From assembly GCF_000725485.1 (NCBI RefSeq), contig NZ_JOAG01000009.1, positions 124,001 through 188,000 of the forward strand: a stretch of DNA of 64,000 nt. Direction: 5' to 3'. Positions 31,718-41,984 of this stretch are shown here, piece by piece. Made by a program: the position numbers and the translations under genes. Numbering within the stretch: position 1 is the first letter of the stretch; each line of letters opens with the position of its first letter. The notes under the pieces were generated by a model. That model ran no database searches. It was not told where the DNA came from and saw nothing but the letters and a program-made list of their open reading frames with translations. The stretch is from Nonomuraea candida (lineage in GTDB: Bacteria > Actinomycetota > Actinomycetes > Streptosporangiales > Streptosporangiaceae).

Positions 31718-33211
31718 ATGAACTCGACCGACGTGATCGTGGTGGGCGCCGGGCCGACCGGCCTCATGCTGGCCTGCGAGCTGGCGCAGGCGGGCGTCCG
31801 CTGCAAGGTCCTGGAACGCCGGACCGCACAGCCCAACATCACCAGGGCGTTCGCCGTGCACGCCCGCACCCTGGAGCTGCTGGACGCCCGGGGCCTGGCG
31901 GACGACCTGCTGGAGCGGGGCGTCCCCGTACGCCGGGTCCAGCCGGCCCCGGGCGCCGTCCTCGACCTGAGCACCCTGCGGACCAGGTACCCCATGGTGC
32001 TGATCGTCCCCCAGAGCGGCACCGAGCACCTGCTGGAGGCGCGCGCCCGCGAGCTGGGCGTCGAGATCGTGCGCGGCGCCGAGGTCACCGGCCTGCGCCA
32101 GGACGGCCGGCGGGTGCTCCTGGAGCTGGCCGGCGGCGGCACGGAGTCGGCCGGTTACGTCGTGGGCTGCGACGGCGCGCACAGCAGGGTCCGCGGCCTG
32201 GCCGGCATCGACTTCGCCGGCAAGCAGTACGAGACGCACATCCTGCTGGCCGACGTCCGCCTGGCCGCGCCGCCCGAGGACAGCCTGTTCGCCTGGGCGA
32301 ACCGCGAGGGCGTGGTGCTCATGGTGCCGTTCGGCGACGGCTGGTTCCGCGCCATCGCCTGGGACCGGCTGCGCGAGCAGGTGCCCCTGGACGTGCCGCT
32401 GCCCCTGGAGGAGATGCGCGACGCCTTCCTGCGCATCGCCGGCACCGACTTCGGCATGGCCGAGCAGCGGTGGAGCTCGCGCTTCCGGAGCGAGCGCAGG
32501 CAGGCCCGCCGCTACCGCGCCGGCCGGGTGTTCCTGGCGGGCGACGCCGCCCACGTGCACTCGCCGCTGGGCGGCCAGGGCATGAACACCGGCCTCCAGG
32601 ACGCGATGAACCTGGGCTGGAAGCTGGCCGCCGCCGTGCGCGGGCAGGCGCCCGACGGGCTGCTGGACAGCTACGAGCGCGAGCGGCACCGGGTGGGCGC
32701 GCAGGTGCTGGCCCTGACCGACGCTTTCAACCGCCTCGTGCTGGGCCGCTCGGCGCTGCGCCGCGCGCTGCGGGCGCTGACGCTCCGGCTGGTCCTGCGC
32801 CTGCGCTGGACGCGCGAGCCGCTCGCCGGGCGGCTGACCGGGCTCGGCATCCGCTATCCCGCCCCCGCCCGAGGGGCCCACCCGTGGACCGGCCGGCGCG
32901 TGCCCGACCTGCGGTGCGCGCAGGGCCGGCTGTACGAGCTGCTGCGCGACGGCCGCCACCTGCTGGTGGACACCACCCGGGCGGGCGGCGTGGCGCGGGC
33001 GGCGGGCGACGCGATCGGGAACCGGGCCACGATCGCCCGGTACGCGGGGCCGGTCGTGGCGGGCCTGCCGGGCGCGGTCCTGATCAGGCCGGACGGATAT
33101 GTCGCCTGGGCGGCCGAGGACGGCCCCGAGCTGCCCGGTCAGGCGGTGGCGGCGGTGGTCAGGTGGTGCGGCGGCCCCGCGCGCACCCCGTCCGCCCGGC
33201 CCCGAACCTAA
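31718..33211 (+). CDS. FAD-dependent aromatic monooxygenase
   Basis: A 497-residue group A flavin hydroxylase. Val-Val-Gly-Ala-Gly-Pro-Thr-Gly-Leu-Met-Leu-Ala near the N-terminus is the FAD fold. Gly-Cys-Asp-Gly-Ala-His-Ser is the Asp-Gly motif. Phe-Leu-Ala-Gly-Asp-Ala-Ala-His-Val-His-Ser-Pro-Leu-Gly-Gly-Gln-Gly-Met-Asn holds the second FAD motif. A thioredoxin-like C-terminal domain follows, as in rifampicin- and polyketide-hydroxylating relatives (Rox, PgaE types). The substrate cannot be read from sequence. ATG start with GGAGGGATG upstream. It lies 234 bp after the LAL gene. Confidence 0.87.
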   Translation: MNSTDVIVVGAGPTGLMLACELAQAGVRCKVLERRTAQPNITRAFAVHARTLELLDARGLADDLLERGVPVRRVQPAPGAVLDLSTLRTRYPMVLIVPQSGTEHLLEARARELGVEIVRGAEVTGLRQDGRRVLLELAGGGTESAGYVVGCDGAHSRVRGLAGIDFAGKQYETHILLADVRLAAPPEDSLFAWANREGVVLMVPFGDGWFRAIAWDRLREQVPLDVPLPLEEMRDAFLRIAGTDFGMAEQRWSSRFRSERRQARRYRAGRVFLAGDAAHVHSPLGGQGMNTGLQDAMNLGWKLAAAVRGQAPDGLLDSYERERHRVGAQVLALTDAFNRLVLGRSALRRALRALTLRLVLRLRWTREPLAGRLTGLGIRYPAPARGAHPWTGRRVPDLRCAQGRLYELLRDGRHLLVDTTRAGGVARAAGDAIGNRATIARYAGPVVAGLPGAVLIRPDGYVAWAAEDGPELPGQAVAAVVRWCGGPARTPSARPRT

Positions 33212-33287
33212 GCAAATACCCGGTGTCGGATGAGATCGGTTTCTTCTATCTTTACCGTGACCATGCGTCACAAAGGAGATGTTCATC

Positions 33288-33833
33288 GTGAAGAAACTGC
33301 TCGAAGGAACCGCCCTGCGCACCGGGGTCGTCGCGGCCGCGGCGCTGGCCGGCGGGCTGCTCACCTCCGCTCCCGCAAGTGCCGCCACCGCGACCAGCGA
33401 GCGCTCCGTCACCTCGGTGACGCTGACGGCCGAGTCGGCCGCGGCGGCGCGGCCGCGCAATGGCAGGATCCTTCACGACCGCATCAGCGGCGGCCCCGGC
33501 AAGCTCAAGATCAAGAACGGCCTGTCCCGTGACGGCGTCGTCACCCTGGTCAGGGGCAAGACCAAGGCCGTCAGCATCTACGTGCGGGCCAAGTCGTCGG
33601 CCACCATCGGCGACGTCAGCGACGGCACCTACCGTGTCTACTTCACCACCGGCTACCGCTTCAGCGTCTCCAAGGGCAGGTTCACCCGGGCCGCGGTGTA
33701 CCAGCGCTTCGACGAACGGCTCAGGTACCGCACCAGCGGCGGCCAGTACCGGATCTACACCCTGACCCTCAACCCCGTGAAGGGCGGCAACGCGCGGACC
33801 CGCTCGATCGACCCGAAGGACTTCCCGGCGTAG
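33288..33833 (+). CDS. secreted protein of unknown function
   Basis: A 181-residue protein with a signal peptide (Lys-Lys-Leu-Leu start, hydrophobic core, Ala-Pro-Ala-Ser-Ala-Ala cleavage region near residue 33). The mature part is basic and strand-rich (Thr-Tyr-Arg-Val-Tyr-Phe-Thr-Thr-Gly-Tyr-Arg-Phe), without cysteines. The GTG at 33288 has AAAGGAG nine bases upstream. The ATG at 33279 touches that site and is less likely. Similar small secreted proteins are common in Streptosporangiaceae; no function is known. Confidence 0.75.
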   Translation: MKKLLEGTALRTGVVAAAALAGGLLTSAPASAATATSERSVTSVTLTAESAAAARPRNGRILHDRISGGPGKLKIKNGLSRDGVVTLVRGKTKAVSIYVRAKSSATIGDVSDGTYRVYFTTGYRFSVSKGRFTRAAVYQRFDERLRYRTSGGQYRIYTLTLNPVKGGNARTRSIDPKDFPA

Positions 33834-33904
33834 CCACGCCGTGACCCTGCGCCGCGCGGCCCTGGCGGGGGTCGCGCGGGGCCCGGGACGATCCGGTCCC
33901 CGGC

Positions 33905-33933
33905 TTGACTGGCGATCTTAGATGCACCAGATT
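33905..33933 (+). promoter_or_regulatory. possible promoter (TTGACT-N17-CAGATT)
   Basis: TTGACT at 33905-33910 is followed after 17 bp by CAGATT at 33928-33933, 37 bp before the start of the next secreted-protein gene. The -35 match is good and the -10 is weak. Confidence 0.35.
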
Positions 33934-33969
33934 GTTCGCGTCTTTTCGGACCGTTCCCAAGGAAACCCC

Positions 33970-34803
33970 ATGAAGCGAACCATCGTCGGTGTCGCCGTGG
34001 TCGCGGGCATGGTGCAGCTCACCGCAGCCCCCGCGCAGGCAGCCGCATCCAGCACCGACCCGGTCAAGGCGCTGAAGGCCGAGTTAACCTCCGGCAGGGC
34101 CGTCAACCTGACGGCCACCGCGAAGGTCACCTACGCGGGCGGCCGGGTCGTCACCTCCGCCATCGACGGCACGATCGGGCTCGGCTCCCGCGGCCCCGTC
34201 GCCTCCGACCTCGGCCAGACCGTGCAGTACAACGAGAAGCTGCTGCGCGAGATGAAGAAGGCCGCCCCCAAGGAGACCGAGGGCCTCCAGGCCGGCCCCG
34301 TCAGGCTGATCTCCTCCGGCGGCGTGAGCTACGTCTCCGGCCCCGTGGTGGACGAGACGCTGATGCCCCACGGCGCGAGCTGGGTGCGCTACCCCGGCGT
34401 CAAGCTGCCGCCGAGCAACCTGATGGTCGAGGTCCTCGATCCGGCCACGCTCAAGACGCTCGTCGCCCACCGCACGTCCTGGAAGGACGGCATCCTCAAG
34501 GGCGCGATCAAGCCGGCCAAGCTGGCCGCCGCCTCCGCGCCGTTCGCCGAGCGCTACGGCACCCGCTTCAAGACCGGCACGATCTCCTACACCCTCTGGT
34601 TCGGGGACAAGGGCCTGGTCAGGCGGGTGGCGGTCAAGGCCACGCTGCCCGTCTCCAAGAGCACGGTGCGGGTCGAGTCCGACACCCGCTTCGCCGGCTG
34701 GGGCCGCGAGGTCACCGTGAACCTGCCGCTGCGCGGCGACGCGATCGACAGGAAGGAGGTCCAGGACGACGTGCCCGCCGGCGTGCCCGGCATCTGGAAC
34801 TGA
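33970..34803 (+). CDS. secreted lipoprotein-fold-like protein
   Basis: A 277-residue secreted protein. The signal peptide ends Ala-Ala-Pro-Ala-Gln-Ala-Ala with no lipobox cysteine. The mature domain alternates strands and short helices and has no clear motif. Its length and layout recall the LppX/LprG-like fold of mycolic and actinomycete carriers, but this is only an impression. ATG 33970 has AAGGAAA upstream. A hairpin at 34820-34857 ends the transcript. Confidence 0.68.
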   Translation: MKRTIVGVAVVAGMVQLTAAPAQAAASSTDPVKALKAELTSGRAVNLTATAKVTYAGGRVVTSAIDGTIGLGSRGPVASDLGQTVQYNEKLLREMKKAAPKETEGLQAGPVRLISSGGVSYVSGPVVDETLMPHGASWVRYPGVKLPPSNLMVEVLDPATLKTLVAHRTSWKDGILKGAIKPAKLAAASAPFAERYGTRFKTGTISYTLWFGDKGLVRRVAVKATLPVSKSTVRVESDTRFAGWGREVTVNLPLRGDAIDRKEVQDDVPAGVPGIWN

Positions 34804-34819
34804 CGTCCTGACCTCGCCG

Positions 34820-34857
34820 CGCGCCGGCCCGCCGAAATCGACTGGCGAGCCGGCGCG
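34820..34857 (+). terminator. terminator before the ABC-F leader
   Basis: CGCGCCGGC (34820-34828) pairs with GCCGGCGCG (34849-34857) across a 20-nt loop. It lies 16 bp after the stop of the secreted-protein gene and isolates the ABC-F gene. Confidence 0.6.
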
Positions 34858-34866
34858 ACGACTTCG

Positions 34867-34960
34867 TACACTGGGTCGCATGTCGACGATCCGGACCTCT
34901 TAGCCAAGGGCACCAGCTTCCACGCCACCCTTGTGCCCTAGAGCTTCTCCGGAGCGTATT
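34867..34960 (+). promoter_or_regulatory. ABC-F leader: promoter, seven-codon ORF and attenuator-like hairpin
   Basis: TACACT at 34867-34872 fits a -10 element, which would start transcription at about 34879-34880. ATG 34880 begins a seven-codon ORF (Met-Ser-Thr-Ile-Arg-Thr-Ser, stop TAG 34901-34903), probably leaderless. An inverted repeat then follows: AGGGCAC at 34907-34913 and GTGCCCT at about 34933-34939. The ribosome binding site GGAG (34951-34954) lies nine bases before the ABC-F ATG. Antibiotic-responsive ABC-F genes are often controlled by ribosome stalling on such leader ORFs. No -35 was recognised. Confidence 0.5.
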
Positions 34961-34963
34961 CCC

Positions 34964-36547
<1,584 letters not shown>

Positions 36548-36569
36548 CCCCGGCGCCCGCCGGCGGCGC

Positions 36570-37442
36570 TCACTTGACGGCGCCGCCGGTGATGCCGGAG
36601 ATGATCTTCCGCTGGGCGACGGCGAAGACGACCAGCAGCGGCAGGCTCATCAGCACGATGTAGGCGAAGATCAGATGCCAGTTGTCGAGATAGAGCCCGG
36701 CGTTGGCCACCTGGAACAGGTTCAGCGGCAGCGTGTCGAGCCGGCCGCCGATGACGAAGAAGGCGTAGAAGACGTCGTTCCAGACGTACAGGCAGATGAG
36801 GATGGTCGCGGTGGCCAGCACCGGGCGCAGCAGCGGCAGGATCACCGAGAAGAACACCCGCACCGGCCCCGCGCCGTCCATGCGGGCGGCCTCCTCCAGC
36901 GACAGCGGCACCGTGCGGACGAACCCGGTGACGAAGAAGATCACCGTGGACAGGTAGATGCCGACGTAGACCCCGATCATCCCCACCGGGCTGCCGGCCA
37001 GGCCGAGCTGGCGCAGCAGGAGCACGATGGTGACGACGGCGGGCGGCAGCACGATGCCGCTGATGGCCAGCGCGTACAGCACGGCGTTCAGCCGGGAGGC
37101 GCGCCGGGCGAGGATCCAGGAGGCCATCGAGCCGAACGTGAGCACCAGCGCCACCGACGGCGCGACCACGAGCAGGCTGCCCAGGAACGCCGCCGGCACC
37201 TCGCCCTGCTGCCAGACCTGGACCAGGTTCTCCCACAACCGCCAGTCCGACGGCGGCGACAGGTCCGGCGACAGCGCCTCGCCCTGCGACTTGCCGGCGG
37301 TGGCGACCACCAGCCACAGCGGCACCCCCATCACGGGCACGACGAGCGCGACCACGGCGAAGGGACGCAGCCGCGCCGCCAGTCCCCGCACGACCGGCGG
37401 GCGGGTGTGGCGGGCGGCGGACCCGAAGACGGGGACGGTCAC
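36570..37442 (-). CDS. carbohydrate ABC transporter permease (MalG type)
   Basis: A 290-residue permease with six helices. The cytoplasmic EAA loop is Glu-Glu-Ala-Ala-Arg-Met-Asp-Gly-Ala-Gly, followed by Ile-Leu-Pro-Leu-Leu-Arg-Pro, the contact site for the shared ATPase. The GTG at 37442 overlaps the upstream stop (GTGA). Last gene of the alpha-galactoside operon. No ATPase gene is present, so an MsiK-type ATPase elsewhere probably energises it. Confidence 0.9.
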   Translation of the reverse strand: MTVPVFGSAARHTRPPVVRGLAARLRPFAVVALVVPVMGVPLWLVVATAGKSQGEALSPDLSPPSDWRLWENLVQVWQQGEVPAAFLGSLLVVAPSVALVLTFGSMASWILARRASRLNAVLYALAISGIVLPPAVVTIVLLLRQLGLAGSPVGMIGVYVGIYLSTVIFFVTGFVRTVPLSLEEAARMDGAGPVRVFFSVILPLLRPVLATATILICLYVWNDVFYAFFVIGGRLDTLPLNLFQVANAGLYLDNWHLIFAYIVLMSLPLLVVFAVAQRKIISGITGGAVK

Positions 37443-38323
37443 AGGATGTCCTCCCTCTTGCGCAGCACCCTGATGACGGGGAAGGCCAGCAGCGCGACCA
37501 CCAGGAACAGCACCAGGCTCATGGTCGTCGCCTGGGCGAACAGCCCCTGCCCGAAGGTGCGGTAGATGAAGATGTTCAGGATCTCGGTGCTGCGGGCCGG
37601 GCCGCCGCCGGTGAGCGCCTGGACGATGTCGAAGCCGTTCATCGAGCCGAGCAGCGCGGTGGCCACGTTGAAGGTGACGGCCGGGGCGAGCAGCGGGAAG
37701 CGCACCCACCAGAACGCCTGCCAGGGCGTGGCCCCGTCGATGCGGGCGGCCTCGGTCACGTCCTCCGGGATCGTCTTCAGCCCGGCCAGGTAGATGAGCA
37801 TTGACAGGCCCATCCACTTCCAGGCGTGGATGACCGCGGCCAGGACCAGCGTCCACGTCGTGCTGCCCAGCCAGGCGATCTCCACCTGCTGCCCGGTCAG
37901 CGCCGAGAGCAGGCCGTTGAGGCTGCCGTCCGGCTTGAGCAGGGCCTGGAAGACGTAGCCGACGGCCAGCGCCGACATCAGCACCGGCACCAGGAAGGCC
38001 AGGCGGGCCGCCCGGTTGAGCCAGGTGTCCTGCTCCAGCAGCACGGCCAGGCCGAAGCCGAACAGGTTCTGGAACAGCGCCACCAGCACGGCGTAGACCA
38101 CGGTGACGCGCAGCGCGGCGAAGAGCGTGCCGTCCGACAGCAGGGCGGCGAAGTTGCCGAACCCGGTGTAGCGGATCTCGCTCTTGAAGCTGGACCAGTC
38201 CGTGAAGGCGTAGACGAAGTTGAACAGGGTCGGCAGGAAGAAGAAGACGAACAGGATCGCGAACGCCGGGACGAGGAACCACATGGGGTGGGTGCGGCCG
38301 GCCGTCCTCACGGTCGTCTCCAC
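37439..38323 (-). CDS. sugar ABC transporter permease (MalF type)
   Basis: A 294-residue permease with six helices and the EAA loop Thr-Glu-Ala-Ala-Arg-Ile-Asp-Gly-Ala-Thr, then Phe-Pro-Leu-Leu-Ala-Pro. The GTG at 38323 has GGAG eight bases upstream. It pairs with the MalG-type permease. It follows the binding protein gene by 25 bp. Confidence 0.9.
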   Translation of the reverse strand: METTVRTAGRTHPMWFLVPAFAILFVFFFLPTLFNFVYAFTDWSSFKSEIRYTGFGNFAALLSDGTLFAALRVTVVYAVLVALFQNLFGFGLAVLLEQDTWLNRAARLAFLVPVLMSALAVGYVFQALLKPDGSLNGLLSALTGQQVEIAWLGSTTWTLVLAAVIHAWKWMGLSMLIYLAGLKTIPEDVTEAARIDGATPWQAFWWVRFPLLAPAVTFNVATALLGSMNGFDIVQALTGGGPARSTEILNIFIYRTFGQGLFAQATTMSLVLFLVVALLAFPVIRVLRKREDIL

Positions 38324-38348
38324 GGGTGTCTCCAGGATGTCTTCACGG

Positions 38349-39656
38349 TCAGAAGCCGGTCGCGCCGGCGGCCCTGGCGAGCTGGGCGAACTGCTTCTGC
38401 GTGGCGGCGGCCACCTGCTCCGGCGTGAGCGTGCCGGTGATCATGTCGGCCAGGTTCAGGTACAGGTCCGGGTTGGCCACGGCCAGCGCCTGCATGGAGC
38501 CGACGGCCGTGCCGAGCGAGGCGTGCGCGTCCTTCAGCGCCTGCGGCACCCCGTCGGGCGTGGGCACGTCCGTACGCAGCGACACGGTCTTGCGGTCGGC
38601 CACGAAGCCCGCGTAGCCGGGCCCCATCCAGTACGCCAGCAACTGCCGCGCCGCCCGCTCCCGCCCGGCGTCGCCGGTGCGGAAGGCCACCAGCGCGTTG
38701 GACTGGTCGGGGATGAACGTGCCCACGTTGCCGGTCGGCGAGATCGGGAAGAAGCCGATCCTCTCGTCCAGCTCCGCGGTGCCGGCCTTGGCCTGGAGCT
38801 GGCCGAAGAACGAGTTGACCTGCATCACCATGGCCGCCTCGCCCGACAGCAGCGCCTCGCCCTGGTCCTCGAACGTGGCGGTCCTGAGGTCGGCGTTGAA
38901 CAGCCCCTCGTCGATCAGCCCCTTGTACGTCTTGATCGCGTCCAGGATCGTCTTGTCCTCGAACGTCTCCTTGCCGGTGTTGACCCGCTCCCACAGGCCG
39001 TCCCTGGCGGCGTCGGCGAGCTGCACCTGCACCCACCACTGGGTGGCCCACTTGTCGCCGGCCATCTCGAAGAACGGGGTGACGCCCTCGCCCTTGAGCG
39101 CGCGGGCGGTCTCGACCAGCTCGCCGAAGTTCTTCGGCACCTGTTCGACGTGCTTCTTGTTGTAGTAGACGCCCTCGACGGCCGGGCTGGTGATCAGCGC
39201 GGCGTAGCGGGTCCCGTCCAGCAGGCCCGTGATGTCGCGCAGCTCGGGCGACAGGCTGGAGATCCAGGGCGCGCCGTCCAGCGGCTGCAGGTTGGCCCGC
39301 GCGTTGAGCGCGGTGAGCATGGAGGCGGTCGGCTGCCAGAAGGCCAGGTCCGGCTTGTCGCCGGTGGCCACCTTGGTCTGCACGCCCTGCTCGTACGGGT
39401 CGGGGACGGTGACGATCTCGACCTTGGCCCCGGTCGCCCGGCTGAACGCCTCGGTCACGGCCTTGGGCACGGTGGTGCTGTTCTGGGCGGCCCAGATGGT
39501 GAGCGTCACCCCGTCCAGGCGGGCGGTGGGGGAGGGCCAGGCGGCGGGCGAGCCGCCGGTGGCGGGGGCCGCGGCGGGCCCGGCGGAAGGGTCGCTGCAG
39601 GCCGTCACGGCCAGGACGAGGGCCGCCGCGGCGGCGGCACGCTGTGCGATCTTCAC
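38349..39656 (-). CDS. extracellular sugar-binding lipoprotein
   Basis: A 435-residue family 1 solute-binding protein. The signal peptide ends in the lipobox Val-Thr-Ala-Cys, so it is lipid-anchored outside the cell. A Pro/Ala-rich linker follows, then a binding fold with Leu-Thr-Ile-Trp-Ala-Ala-Gln-Asn and Pro-Asp-Leu-Ala-Phe-Trp-Gln. With the alpha-galactosidase next door, alpha-galactosides such as melibiose or raffinose are likely ligands. GTG start, AAAGGA upstream; 43 bp after the GH36 gene. Confidence 0.88.
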   Translation of the reverse strand: MKIAQRAAAAAALVLAVTACSDPSAGPAAAPATGGSPAAWPSPTARLDGVTLTIWAAQNSTTVPKAVTEAFSRATGAKVEIVTVPDPYEQGVQTKVATGDKPDLAFWQPTASMLTALNARANLQPLDGAPWISSLSPELRDITGLLDGTRYAALITSPAVEGVYYNKKHVEQVPKNFGELVETARALKGEGVTPFFEMAGDKWATQWWVQVQLADAARDGLWERVNTGKETFEDKTILDAIKTYKGLIDEGLFNADLRTATFEDQGEALLSGEAAMVMQVNSFFGQLQAKAGTAELDERIGFFPISPTGNVGTFIPDQSNALVAFRTGDAGRERAARQLLAYWMGPGYAGFVADRKTVSLRTDVPTPDGVPQALKDAHASLGTAVGSMQALAVANPDLYLNLADMITGTLTPEQVAAATQKQFAQLARAAGATGF

Positions 39657-39699
39657 GATTCGGCGTCCTTTGTCGGGTTCGGCCGGGGGCCGAAAGGGT

Positions 39700-41787
39700 T
39701 CAGATGGGGCGGATCTGGAGGATGCGGGCGGTCGGTGCGGGGGTGGTCACGGTGACGGTCAGCTCGGCGCGGCGCGGGTCCCACGCGCACGCCCAGCCGT
39801 CCGCCCCCGCGGGATAGGCGATCTCGGCGCGCACCTCGCGCCCCGCCAGGTGGGGCAGGGCGAGCACGGTGCTCTCCGGGGCGCCCGGCCTGCGCCAGAC
39901 GCCCAGATGGGTGGTCTCGCCGGCGCGCAGGCCGAGGGCGAGCCACGGGTCGTCCCAGCCGGGCAGGCCCAGCGGCCAGCACGGCACGGCGCGCCGCAGG
40001 TCCCCGCGCAGGGCCCGGTGGAGCAGCACGCCGTCCCTGACCAGGGCCCGCTGCGCGGCGGTCATGCGGTGCAGGTTGCCCGACAGGTACAGGCGGCCCA
40101 GCAGGCCGGTGCACATCGTGAAGGCGATCTCCTCGTCGCTCATGCCGGGCTGCGGGTAGGCCCAGTTGGCGGCCTGTTCGGGCAGCACCGCCAGCGGCGC
40201 GGACACCGCGATCGGCGGGTAGCGCAGGAAGTCCTGCTGGTCACTGGTGGACTGGAGCTGCAGGCGCGAGAGCAGCGCGTAGTCCATGCGCATCGCCCCG
40301 GAGGCGCAGTTCTCCAGCACCAGGCCGGGGTGCCGGTCCAGGACGCCCTCCAGCCAGGCCAGGTGCGCCCGGTTGTGCGCCAGCAGGCCGGCCCCGGCGG
40401 CGGCCTCCCGGTCGGTGCCCGCGCCGGGGTCGATGTTGTAGTCGAGCTTGAAGTAGCCCACGCCCAGCTCCGCCACCAGCCGGTCCACCACCTCGTCGAG
40501 GTGCGCGACGGCCGCCGGATGGCGCAGGTCCAGGTGGTAGCGGCCGTGCTCGGCGATCCGCACGCCGCCGCGCTGCAGGAACGCCTCGTCGGGCAGCTTG
40601 TCCGCCATCGGGCTGCGCACGCCGATGACCTCGGGCTCCAGCCACAGCCCGGCCGTCATGCTGTGCCCGGCGATGCGGGCCAGCACCTCCTCCAGGCCAC
40701 GGGGGAAGCGGGTCCGGGAGGGCCGCCACTCGCCGACGCTGTCCCACCAGTCGCCGCCGTCGTCGTACCAGCCGGCGTCCACGCAGAAGATCTCCGCGCC
40801 CGCCTCCGCGGCGGCGTCGATCAGGGGCAGCAGCTTGGCCGTCGTCGGGTCGCCCATCAGCGTGTTCATGTAGTCGTTGAACACGACCGGCAGCGCCTCC
40901 CGGTCGGGGTGCGGGCGCACCAGCGCCCGCCGGTACGCCGTCAGCGCCGCCGCCGCGCCCGCCACGCCCCCGTCCGACACGGCGATCGAGACGGGCACGG
41001 TGGTGAACTCCGCGCCGGGCGCGAGCGGCTGGCTCCACTGGTGGTCGACGTCCGTCGGCCCGGACAGCGCCAGGTACGCGCCGTCCACGCGGCCGCCCGT
41101 CTCCCACCGCCACGGGCCGTTGTGCTCGATCTGCCACAGCCAGGTCAGGCCGGTGCCCCCGTCGGTCACCCCGCCCATCGGCACGTGCCGGCCGCTGGAC
41201 CAGGTGCCCGAGCTGGTCAGCGCGTACACGCCCTTGCCGTGCTGGCCGTGCCCCGCCAGGCCCAGGTCGGGTACGCGGTCGCGCAGCGGCTCCCGTGCCC
41301 AGCGGCCCTCGCCCAGCCAGTCGCTGTCGGCGCGCAGCACGTCGAGGTCGCCGGCCGGGAGGCCCGCGGCGAACGAGGTGACGGCCAGCAGCAGCGCCGT
41401 CCGGCCGCCGGTGTTGCGCACCCGGACCCGTGCCCGCACCGCGGGCACGCCGTCGGGGGAGCGCAGCACCAGCTCCGCCTCCAGGCCCGACTCCGCGTCC
41501 CGCAGGAGCAGGCGCAGCTCGTGCCAGCCGTTCTCGTGCGAGCGCGCGGAGCCCGCGTACCGCAGCCGGGCGCCCACCGCCGTCTCCGAGAGCCGCCGGG
41601 AGGCCCTGGCCCGCCCCTCGCCCGCGACCAGCACCTCGACCAGCGGTTGCGCCGGGTGCGCCGGGGGCCGGGCGGGCTCTCCCGCCGACAGTTCGCGCAG
41701 CGTCACCGGGCGATCCGGGTGGATCTCCACGACGGCGGTGAGGGCGGCGTGGCCCCAGCGCAACGTCTCGACGACGTCAGCAGGCAT
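39700..41787 (-). CDS. alpha-galactosidase (GH36)
   Basis: A 695-residue glycoside hydrolase without a signal peptide, so cytoplasmic. Lys-Leu-Asp449-Tyr-Asn is the GH36 nucleophile motif; Asp517 in Thr-Ser-Asp-Gln-Gln-Asp is the expected acid/base, 68 residues later as in relatives. Asp-Ala-Gly-Trp-Tyr and Trp-Leu-Glu-Pro-Glu complete the active-site barrel. An N-terminal beta-supersandwich (1-300) and a C-terminal sandwich flank it. It removes alpha-1,6-galactose from sugars brought in by the coupled transporter. First gene of the operon; two LacI-type operators lie just upstream. Confidence 0.9.
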   Translation of the reverse strand: MPADVVETLRWGHAALTAVVEIHPDRPVTLRELSAGEPARPPAHPAQPLVEVLVAGEGRARASRRLSETAVGARLRYAGSARSHENGWHELRLLLRDAESGLEAELVLRSPDGVPAVRARVRVRNTGGRTALLLAVTSFAAGLPAGDLDVLRADSDWLGEGRWAREPLRDRVPDLGLAGHGQHGKGVYALTSSGTWSSGRHVPMGGVTDGGTGLTWLWQIEHNGPWRWETGGRVDGAYLALSGPTDVDHQWSQPLAPGAEFTTVPVSIAVSDGGVAGAAAALTAYRRALVRPHPDREALPVVFNDYMNTLMGDPTTAKLLPLIDAAAEAGAEIFCVDAGWYDDGGDWWDSVGEWRPSRTRFPRGLEEVLARIAGHSMTAGLWLEPEVIGVRSPMADKLPDEAFLQRGGVRIAEHGRYHLDLRHPAAVAHLDEVVDRLVAELGVGYFKLDYNIDPGAGTDREAAAGAGLLAHNRAHLAWLEGVLDRHPGLVLENCASGAMRMDYALLSRLQLQSTSDQQDFLRYPPIAVSAPLAVLPEQAANWAYPQPGMSDEEIAFTMCTGLLGRLYLSGNLHRMTAAQRALVRDGVLLHRALRGDLRRAVPCWPLGLPGWDDPWLALGLRAGETTHLGVWRRPGAPESTVLALPHLAGREVRAEIAYPAGADGWACAWDPRRAELTVTVTTPAPTARILQIRPI

Positions 41788-41812
41788 CAGATCTCGCTTT
41801 CCGTGAGCAGGA

Positions 41813-41830
41813 CATGTGACCGGTCACATG
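41813..41830. promoter_or_regulatory. LacI-type operator 1 (CATGTGACCGGTCACATG)
   Basis: A perfect 18-bp palindrome with the central CpG typical of LacI-family operators, 26 bp before the alpha-galactosidase start. The centre is 28 bp from operator 2. Confidence 0.75.
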
Positions 41831-41841
41831 CGTGAGCCTCA

Positions 41842-41857
41842 GTGTGAGCGGTCACAC
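41842..41857. promoter_or_regulatory. LacI-type operator 2 (GTGTGAGCGGTCACAC)
   Basis: A 16-bp palindrome with one mismatch, sharing TGTGA/TCACA with operator 1. Two sites 28 bp apart suggest cooperative repression by the LacI-type protein encoded next door. Confidence 0.7.
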
Positions 41858-41984
41858 GCCGGCCAGGGAAGCCCCCTATGCGGGATCGTTACACGCCGGT
41901 TACGGGCCCGGACACGAGCGGGGAGCGGGGTTCCGCCCGCCGGCGTCAGTGACGAGGCGGGGGAGCGGTGCCTGCCTGCCGGCG

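Noticed and set aside
28637..33460. A 1607-codon open frame on the minus strand
   Set aside because: It lies antisense to the LAL regulator and the FAD monooxygenase, both with clear domains. Its product is Arg/Gln/Gly-rich without motifs, a usual by-product of high GC.
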